Below are positions 58,603 through 64,000 of a stretch of 64,000 bases of DNA, one piece after another. Numbering within the stretch: the stretch's first letter is position 1; every line of letters starts with the position of its first letter. The DNA comes from CAVQGM01 sp963712065 (GTDB taxonomy: Bacteria; Actinomycetota; Acidimicrobiia; Acidimicrobiales; Acidimicrobilacustridaceae), in the NCBI GenBank assembly GCA_963712065.1, contig CAVQGM010000001.1:620001-684000 (forward strand), in the 5' to 3' direction. Below the pieces are notes generated by a model. It did not search any database. It was given only the letters and a program-made list of their open reading frames with translations, and was not told where the DNA came from. Made by a program: the position numbers and the translations under genes.

Positions 58603-59907
58603 TCAGGACAGATAGTGCCCGCGCGCGAACGCCGAGGCCAGGAACACGAGCAGCAGGCCCGACGCGGTGAGGGCGGCCAGCCGGACACGCGGCCGGTCGA
58701 CCAGCCAGTCGCCGGCCAGGGCGAAGCACGGGAAGACGGCCAGCAGGTAGCGGCCGGTGCCGGCGAAGTCCTTGGTGCCGACGATGGGCAGCGCCAGCAC
58801 GCCGAGGGTGTAGGCGGCGTAGGCCCACCCGAACCGCCTGGCGATCCTCGGCACCAGGGCGAGGAGGGCGATGGCCACCAGCCCCTGGGCCAGCTTGCCC
58901 CACACGAACGGCGAGTGGGCCTTGTTCCACAGCTCGCTGAGGAGGAAGAACTTGAACCAGGTGGACGGCCCCTCACCCTGGTCCCACCCGGGGACGCTCT
59001 GGATCGTGGCGAACAGGAACGGGTCGTCGAAGCGGGCCCACAGGTAGCCGGCGTAGGCGGCGAACCCGCCGAAGCCGAGCAGCACGCCCAGGTCGGCCCG
59101 GCGCAGCCCGCGCAGCGAGAACCGGGCCGCCAACCGCACCGGGAACGGACGGCCCTCGGCGGCGGCGATGCGATCGGCGTTGCGTCGTTCGAGGGCCCGC
59201 AGGGCGAGGGCGACGGCGAACACGAGTCCCACCGGCCGGGCGGCGGCGGCGACGAACGCGGCCACACCGGCGATCCACGGTCGGTCGCGCTCGAGGGCGA
59301 CGAAGGCCACGAGCATGGCCGCCAGGCACAGCGTGTCGGCGTAGACGGCGCCGTACAGGTACCAGGCGTAGGGGTAGAGCAGCAGGAGGAGCAGGGCCGT
59401 CCACGCGGCGCGGGGCGACACGAAGTGGGCGCACCAGGCCCGGAAGGCGGCGGCCGCCGTGATGCCCGAGGCGATGGTGACGAGCACGCCGGCGAGGAAC
59501 ACGTCGGGCACGACGCGCGCCACCAGCCACATGAGCATCGGGTAGGCGGGGAAGAACGCCACCGACGACTGCACGCCCGGGTAGTAGACGTAGCCCTCCT
59601 CGACGATGGCGCGGTACCAGTGGGCGTCCCACCTGATCCACCCCTCGAAGGCGGTGCCACCGAAGAACCGCCCGGGCGTGGGGTACAGCTCCTCGCGCGG
59701 CAGGTAGGTGGCCGACAGCCACACGACGAGCCAGAGCACGGCACCGATGGCGAGGTAGGCGGCGACCGCCGCCGGCCAGCCGCGCGCCGGCGCCTCGCCG
59801 CCCGCCACCTCGGGGGCGCCGCGCCGCTCCTGCACCGCCAGGTTGCCCAACGATTCGACCTCCGTCGGACCGGCTCCCCCGCCCCCGACGGCCACGACCG
59901 TACCCAA
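58603..59907 (-). CDS. GT-C mannosyltransferase, PIG-V-like membrane protein
   Basis: Up to 434 residues with about 9-11 membrane segments. The early loop has TAFEGWIRWDAHWYRAIVEEGYVYYP, where the Asp-Ala-His and following residues resemble PIG-V/GT-C enzymes that use polyprenyl-phosphate mannose. Later VVGTKDFAGTGRYLLAVFP resembles the second conserved loop. It may mannosylate a lipid or protein at the outer membrane face. The start is uncertain: TTG 59907, or TTG 59850 with GGAGG seven bases before it; the first membrane segment begins at about residue 47 of the longer form. It is on the same strand as the SDR gene. Confidence 0.75.
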   Translation of the reverse strand: MGTVVAVGGGGAGPTEVESLGNLAVQERRGAPEVAGGEAPARGWPAAVAAYLAIGAVLWLVVWLSATYLPREELYPTPGRFFGGTAFEGWIRWDAHWYRAIVEEGYVYYPGVQSSVAFFPAYPMLMWLVARVVPDVFLAGVLVTIASGITAAAAFRAWCAHFVSPRAAWTALLLLLLYPYAWYLYGAVYADTLCLAAMLVAFVALERDRPWIAGVAAFVAAAARPVGLVFAVALALRALERRNADRIAAAEGRPFPVRLAARFSLRGLRRADLGVLLGFGGFAAYAGYLWARFDDPFLFATIQSVPGWDQGEGPSTWFKFFLLSELWNKAHSPFVWGKLAQGLVAIALLALVPRIARRFGWAYAAYTLGVLALPIVGTKDFAGTGRYLLAVFPCFALAGDWLVDRPRVRLAALTASGLLLVFLASAFARGHYLS

Positions 59908-59944
59908 CCGGGGGGTCCCCGGGGGCCCGGGACCGGTTCGGCGG

Positions 59945-61786
59945 TCAGGACTGCTCGAGCTGCTCGCCCACCGCCAGCCAGCGGTCCTCGGCGTCGGCCT
60001 GGGCGGCCAGCACGTCGGTCAGCTCGGCGCCCAGGCGGGCCAGCTCGGCCCGGTCGGCGACGGCCTCGGCGAGGGCGGCTTCGAGCTCGGCTCGACGGCG
60101 CTCGAGCCTGCGCAGCTCCTTGTCGATCTCGCGCTGGCGGTGGCGCAGGGTGCTCGGGCTCGGCCCCTCGGGACGGGTGACGTCGGTCGCCGTCGCCGCT
60201 GTCGGGGTCGGGGTCGGGGTCGGGCCGGGCGACGCCGAACCGGCCCGGGGCGCAGCGCGACCGCGACCCGAGCGACGGGCCGCCACCCGGTCGGCCTCCC
60301 ACGCCGCGTAGCCGCCGGGCCGCCGTCCGACCGCCCCCGACCCGTCGAGCACCACGACGTCGGTGACCGTGCGCTCGAGGAAGGCCCGGTCGTGGCTCAC
60401 GACCACCAGCGCGCCGGGCCACTCCTCCAGGTGGTCCTCGAGGGCCCGGAGCGTGTCGAGATCGAGATCATTCGTCGGCTCATCGAGCAGGAGGACGTTG
60501 GGGCGGCGGGCCAGCGTGATCACCAGCTGGAGCCGGCGCCGCTCGCCGCCCGACAGGAGGCCGACCGGTGCGTACTGGGCGTCGGCGTCGAACCAGAACG
60601 CGTCGAGCAACGGACCGTCGTCCACCAGGTCGCGCACGCGGGCGGTGAGGTCGAGCTCCCGCCCGTGCTGGTCGTAGACCTCGACCCGCGCCGTCGGGCC
60701 CACCTCGACCCGACCCTCGGTGGGCTCCAGGCGACCGGCCATCACGTCGAGGAGGGTCGACTTGCCCGAGCCGTTGGCCCCCACCACGCCCAGGCGCTCC
60801 CGGTTGTCGAGGGCCAGCTCCACGTGGCGGAACAGCCAGCTTGCGGCCTCGGGCCAACGGTGGCCGACGTCGTGGAGCTCGATCACCTTGTCGCCCAACC
60901 GGGGCGTACCCGGGTGGCGCTTGGCGACGCCGGCCGTGCCCCAGCCCCGGCCCCCGGCGTCGGCCCCGGGCGTCGCGCCGAGGCGGGCCAGGTCGAGGTC
61001 GCCGGCCCGGGCCGGCGCCGCCGGGCCGCCCTCGACGACCCGGGTGGCGGCCTCGATCCGTGCCTTGGGCTTGCGGGTGCGCGCCGGTGCGCCCCGGCGC
61101 AGCCACTCGAGCTCGCGGCGGGCGAGGATCCGGCGCGAGGCCTCGTCGGCCGCCGCCTGCTCCTCCCGGGCGGCCCGCCCCTCGAGGTAGGCGTCGTAGC
61201 CACCCTCGTGCAGGTAGCCCCGCCCCCGGTCGAGCTCGAGCACGCGGGTGGTGAGCCGGTCGAGCACGTGGCGGTCGTGGGTGACGATGACCAACCCGCC
61301 CTTGAAGGTGGCCAGCCGATCCTCGAGCCAGGCGATGGCGTCGATGTCGAGGTGGTTGGTCGGCTCATCGAGCACCAGCAGGTCGGCGTCGGCGACGAGG
61401 GTGCGGGCCAGCGCCACCCGCTTGGCCTGGCCACCCGACAGGGTGGCGGTGTCGGACTCGATCAGGTCGCCCATGCCGAGGCGGTCGAGCACCGACGCCG
61501 CCTCCCAGGCCTCGTCGGCGTGGGGCACCACGGCGTCGAGCACCCGGCCGGCGGGGAGGACGGGCGTCTGCTCCAGCACGGCGATGCGCACGTCGCGACC
61601 CCGACGCACGACGCCGGCCTCGGGCTCCTCCTGGCCGACCAGGACCCGCAGCAGCGTCGACTTCCCACTCCCGTTGAGCCCCACGATCCCCAACCGGTCA
61701 CCGGTCGAGATGGTGAGCGAGAGGTCGGCGAAGAGGGGCTTGCCCGGCCGGCTGGCGGCCACCCCGTCCACGTCGACCAGGATCAC
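59945..61786 (-). CDS. ABC-F ATPase, Uup type
   Basis: A 613-residue protein with two ABC domains in one chain and no membrane segments. Walker A sites are GLNGSGKST (about 36-44) and GANGSGKST (about 340); signatures are TLSGGQAKRVALART and LLSGGERRRLQLVI, and Walker B sites are LLVLDEPTNHLD and VLLLDEPTNDLD. The linker has RRGAPARTRKPKARIEAA, and the end is a coiled coil (TLRHRQREIDKELRRLERRRAELEAAL), as in Uup-type ABC-F proteins. ABC-F proteins act on ribosomes or, for Uup, on replication/transposition events. GTG 61786 has TACGGT six bases upstream (61793-61798). Confidence 0.92.
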   Translation of the reverse strand: MILVDVDGVAASRPGKPLFADLSLTISTGDRLGIVGLNGSGKSTLLRVLVGQEEPEAGVVRRGRDVRIAVLEQTPVLPAGRVLDAVVPHADEAWEAASVLDRLGMGDLIESDTATLSGGQAKRVALARTLVADADLLVLDEPTNHLDIDAIAWLEDRLATFKGGLVIVTHDRHVLDRLTTRVLELDRGRGYLHEGGYDAYLEGRAAREEQAAADEASRRILARRELEWLRRGAPARTRKPKARIEAATRVVEGGPAAPARAGDLDLARLGATPGADAGGRGWGTAGVAKRHPGTPRLGDKVIELHDVGHRWPEAASWLFRHVELALDNRERLGVVGANGSGKSTLLDVMAGRLEPTEGRVEVGPTARVEVYDQHGRELDLTARVRDLVDDGPLLDAFWFDADAQYAPVGLLSGGERRRLQLVITLARRPNVLLLDEPTNDLDLDTLRALEDHLEEWPGALVVVSHDRAFLERTVTDVVVLDGSGAVGRRPGGYAAWEADRVAARRSGRGRAAPRAGSASPGPTPTPTPTAATATDVTRPEGPSPSTLRHRQREIDKELRRLERRRAELEAALAEAVADRAELARLGAELTDVLAAQADAEDRWLAVGEQLEQS

Positions 61787-61886
61787 GTCCTCACCGTAGA
61801 GGCCGGTCCGGCCCCCCGACGGGCCGCCGACGCCCCGCCGGCCCGACGGGCGCCAGGACTGATTACGCCACCGCCGTCGCCCTCGG

Positions 61887-61892
61887 TAGGGT
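61887..61892 (+). promoter_or_regulatory. -10 box TAGGGT of the ABC exporter operon
   Basis: TAGGGT lies eight bases before the GTG at 61901 in the 114-base divergent gap with the ABC-F gene. Confidence 0.5.
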
Positions 61893-61900
61893 GATCAGCC

Positions 61901-63472
61901 GTGTCCGGTGCCCCTCCTGTCGACCTGGCGGTCACCGGCGAGGCGTTGCGCGAGCTGCGCAGGACCCGGCGCCGCAACCGCCTCGCCGACGTGCACTGGG
62001 TCGACGCCCTCTACCGCGTCTACATCGCCGCGCTGGGCGCTGCCATCTTCATCCTCTTCGCCTCCAGCCGGCTGCCCGACGACCGCCAGACCGTCGAGCA
62101 GGCCCTGCAGTTCGCCGAGGACCGCACCGCCTGGCTGGGCCTGGCCTTCGCCCTCGTGCTGGCCATCGGCTTCCGCTCCGGCGGCCGGGGCGGGCCCCTG
62201 GTGCTCGAGGCCCCCGTGGTGTTCCACGAGCTGCAGGCCCCGATCGACCGGGACGACGCCCTGCGCTCCCCCGCCATCAAGCAGTTCCGCTTCCTCGCCT
62301 TCGCCGGCGCGCTGGTGGGCGGCATCGTCGGCGAGGTCGCCGCCCGTCGCCTGCCCGTCAACATCGCCGCCGCCATCGCCTGCGGCGCCGCCGCCTTCGC
62401 CCTCGCCGCCGTCGCCGCGTCGGGGGCGGCCATGATCCTGTCGGGCAACCGGGTGAAGTGGTGGGTCGCCAACGCCCTGGCGGTGTCGGTGCTGGCGTGG
62501 TCGGCCCTCGACGTGCTCACGGGGCTGCGCACCTCGCCGATGACCTTCCTCGCCGAGCTCACCTTCTGGCCCATCGAGGTGCAGTGGACCGCGCTCATCG
62601 GCGTGGCCGTGGCCGTCGCCCTGCCGATCATCGGCATCTTCCAGGTCGGGGGCATCTCCACCGAGGCGGCCATGCGCCGGGCCGGGTTGGTGAGCCAGCT
62701 CAGGTTCGCGGTCACCCTGCAGGACGTCCGCACCGTCGTGCTGCTGCGCCGCCAGCTCTCCCAGGAACGCCCCCGGTCCAGGCCGTGGATCCGCACCAAG
62801 CGGGCCGGGCGGCTGCCGGAGGTCTGGCGGCGCGACTGGCAGTGCTACTTCCGCTTCCCCCTCCTGCGGGTGCTGCGCATGCTCGTGCTCGGCGCCGCCG
62901 CCGGGCTGGCCCTCGGCAGCGTGTGGCGCGGCGTCACCCCCATGGTCGTGCTGGCCGGCCTCGCGCTCTACCTCGTGGCCTTCGACGCCGCCGAGCCGAT
63001 CGCCCAGGAGGTCGACCACCCGACCCGGTGGGAGAGCTTCCCCACCGACCCCGGCAAGCTCCTGCTCCTGCACCTGCCCGCCGCCTTCGCGGTGATGGCG
63101 ATCGTCGTGCTGGTCGGGGCGGCGACGGCGACGATCCTCGTCCCCGTGGCCGTCGTGCTGAAGCTCACGCCGGTGCTGGTGGTCCCCATCGCCGTCGGCG
63201 CGGCCGTGGCCGGAGCCATCGGCACCGCCCAGGGAGCGCCCGACGTGGCCCACATGGCCGGCCTCGGGCCCGACATGATGGGCTTCGTGCTGCTCGGCCG
63301 CCTCGTCCTTCCCCCCGCCGTCGTCGTGCTCTGCCTCCTGCCCGTGCTCGCCGCCGGCACCGACGAGGCCGCCCTGGGGGTGGACGCGGTGTCGAACGCC
63401 GTCACCTGGCCGCTGATCGCCATCGTCGGCGCCGTCCTGTACCTCCGCACCCGAAAGCCGAAGCACCTGTGA
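61901..63472 (+). CDS. ABC transporter permease-like membrane protein
   Basis: A 523-residue membrane protein with about 10-12 hydrophobic segments, e.g. YRVYIAALGAAIFILFASS, FLAFAGALVGGIVGEVAA, VLMLGAAAGLALGSVW-like regions and repeated Ala/Val-rich stretches in the last 150 residues. The next gene begins inside its stop codon (GTGA) and encodes an ABC ATPase, so this is the permease subunit of a two-gene exporter. The substrate is unknown. GTG 61901 is the start, eight bases after TAGGGT. The hydrophilic loop at about 280-310 is Arg-rich. Confidence 0.75.
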   Translation: MSGAPPVDLAVTGEALRELRRTRRRNRLADVHWVDALYRVYIAALGAAIFILFASSRLPDDRQTVEQALQFAEDRTAWLGLAFALVLAIGFRSGGRGGPLVLEAPVVFHELQAPIDRDDALRSPAIKQFRFLAFAGALVGGIVGEVAARRLPVNIAAAIACGAAAFALAAVAASGAAMILSGNRVKWWVANALAVSVLAWSALDVLTGLRTSPMTFLAELTFWPIEVQWTALIGVAVAVALPIIGIFQVGGISTEAAMRRAGLVSQLRFAVTLQDVRTVVLLRRQLSQERPRSRPWIRTKRAGRLPEVWRRDWQCYFRFPLLRVLRMLVLGAAAGLALGSVWRGVTPMVVLAGLALYLVAFDAAEPIAQEVDHPTRWESFPTDPGKLLLLHLPAAFAVMAIVVLVGAATATILVPVAVVLKLTPVLVVPIAVGAAVAGAIGTAQGAPDVAHMAGLGPDMMGFVLLGRLVLPPAVVVLCLLPVLAAGTDEAALGVDAVSNAVTWPLIAIVGAVLYLRTRKPKHL

Positions 63473-64000
63473 CCTTCGCCATGCCGGCGCCCCCGCCGCC
63501 CGCCGAACACCCCGACGCCGCCCTCGAGTGCGACGCGCTCGCCAAGGACTACGGCGACGGCATGGGCCTGCACGGCCTCGACCTCGTCGTCGGGCCGGGC
63601 GAGCTGGTGATGCTCGTCGGCCCCAACGGTGCGGGGAAGTCGACCTTCCTCGGGCTGGCCTCGGGGATGCTCGAGCCGACGGAGGGCAACGCCTACGTGA
63701 AGGGCGACCCGGCCGGCACCGTCGGTGCCCGGTCGGCCACGTCGTACCTGCCCGACGCGCCCGTGCTCTACGACGACCTGTCGCTCTGGGAGCACCTCGA
63801 GTACGTCGCCCGCCTCCACGGCACCGCCGACTGGGAGGCCTACGCCGACGACCTGCTCGAGATGTTCAACCTCACCGACCGGGTCGACGACCTGCCGTCG
63901 CGGTTCAGCCGCGGCCTCAAGCAGAAGACCGGGCTCATCCTCGGCCTCATCCGGCCGTTCCAGCTCATGCTCATCGACGAGCCCTTCGTCGGGCTCGACG
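63469..64000 (+). CDS. ABC transporter ATP-binding protein, cut at window edge
   Basis: The GTG at 63469 overlaps the permease stop (GTGA). The 177 visible codons contain Walker A (VGPNGAGKSTF), the Q-loop region SYLPDAPVLYDDLSLWEHLEYVARLHG, the signature SRGLKQKTGLILGL (a variant of LSGGQ) and Walker B (LMLIDEPFVGLD). The C-terminal third lies beyond the window. It would energise the permease encoded just upstream, as a typical exporter of the ABC-2 or CcmA-like type. Confidence 0.9.
   Translation, partial: MTFAMPAPPPPAEHPDAALECDALAKDYGDGMGLHGLDLVVGPGELVMLVGPNGAGKSTFLGLASGMLEPTEGNAYVKGDPAGTVGARSATSYLPDAPVLYDDLSLWEHLEYVARLHGTADWEAYADDLLEMFNLTDRVDDLPSRFSRGLKQKTGLILGLIRPFQLMLIDEPFVGLD

Overview
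The window is GC-rich (roughly 70-75% by eye) and densely packed, and it looks like the chromosome of an actinobacterium, most likely of the class Acidimicrobiia (inference). The reasons are the extreme GC3 coding bias, a MurA with Asp in place of the catalytic Cys as in mycobacteria, a myo-inositol-phosphate synthase, a moeA-galU-SepX-like neighbourhood and many apparently leaderless promoters. About 65 protein genes and one tRNA gene can be supported. There is no prophage, insertion sequence, CRISPR array, rRNA or replication origin.

Layout. 1-8.1 kb: two amidohydrolases, a SnoaL-like gene between two copies of a palindromic repeat, an SRPBCC protein, a PLP-dependent lyase, a PAP2 phosphatase coupled to a membrane protein with a kinase-like domain, and a frameshifted acyl-CoA dehydrogenase. 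8.1-18.5 kb: a SurE-like lipoprotein with inositol-phosphate synthase, murA, an MFS transporter, an L,D-transpeptidase with a lipoprotein, a hydrolase, a J-domain protein and a zinc-ribbon protein. 18.5-25.5 kb: a glycosyltransferase, an acetyltransferase, a B12-dependent acyl-CoA mutase, class II fructose-bisphosphatase, a MOSC protein and a fatty-acid desaturase. 25.7-35.5 kb: a membrane-anchored molybdopterin enzyme, an epimerase, an enoyl-CoA hydratase, an MBL hydrolase, tsaC/sua5, a P450, uppP and a TetR regulator.

35.6-38.6 kb is a small island of lower GC (about 60-65% in lines I counted). It ends in a tRNA-Ala gene and carries, at its other end, a degenerate copy of that tRNA's 3' part. 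It holds a MazEF-type toxin-antitoxin pair, a TetR regulator and a hemerythrin-SRPBCC fusion, but no integrase.

38.8-46.7 kb: a CAP-domain lipoprotein, a bacterial translin, a SepX/GlpR-like membrane protein, moaC, moaA, an aldo/keto reductase, moeA, galU, an FmdB-like gene behind a CIRCE-like operator, and a SAF-domain protein. 46.7-55.1 kb: a three-gene TldD/TldE operon, an FlK-like thioesterase, a ThDP enzyme coupled to an alpha/beta hydrolase, and a flippase-like membrane protein. 55.1-64 kb: dxs broken by seven single-base insertions, an NfuA-type Fe-S protein, an SDR, a GT-C mannosyltransferase, an Uup-type ABC-F protein, and the start of an ABC exporter.

Common threads are molybdenum cofactor use (moaA, moaC, moeA, a MOSC protein, a sulfite-oxidase-like enzyme), acyl-CoA metabolism, cell-envelope building (murA, uppP, L,D-transpeptidase, galU, inositol phosphate, GT-C) and many stop/start overlaps of the GTGA or ATGA type. 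The most unusual observations are seven same-direction frameshifts confined to dxs, the paired palindromes around the SnoaL-like gene, the tRNA island, the CIRCE-like site before fmdB, and a TANNNT-like box 6-9 bases before the start codon of about 24 genes.
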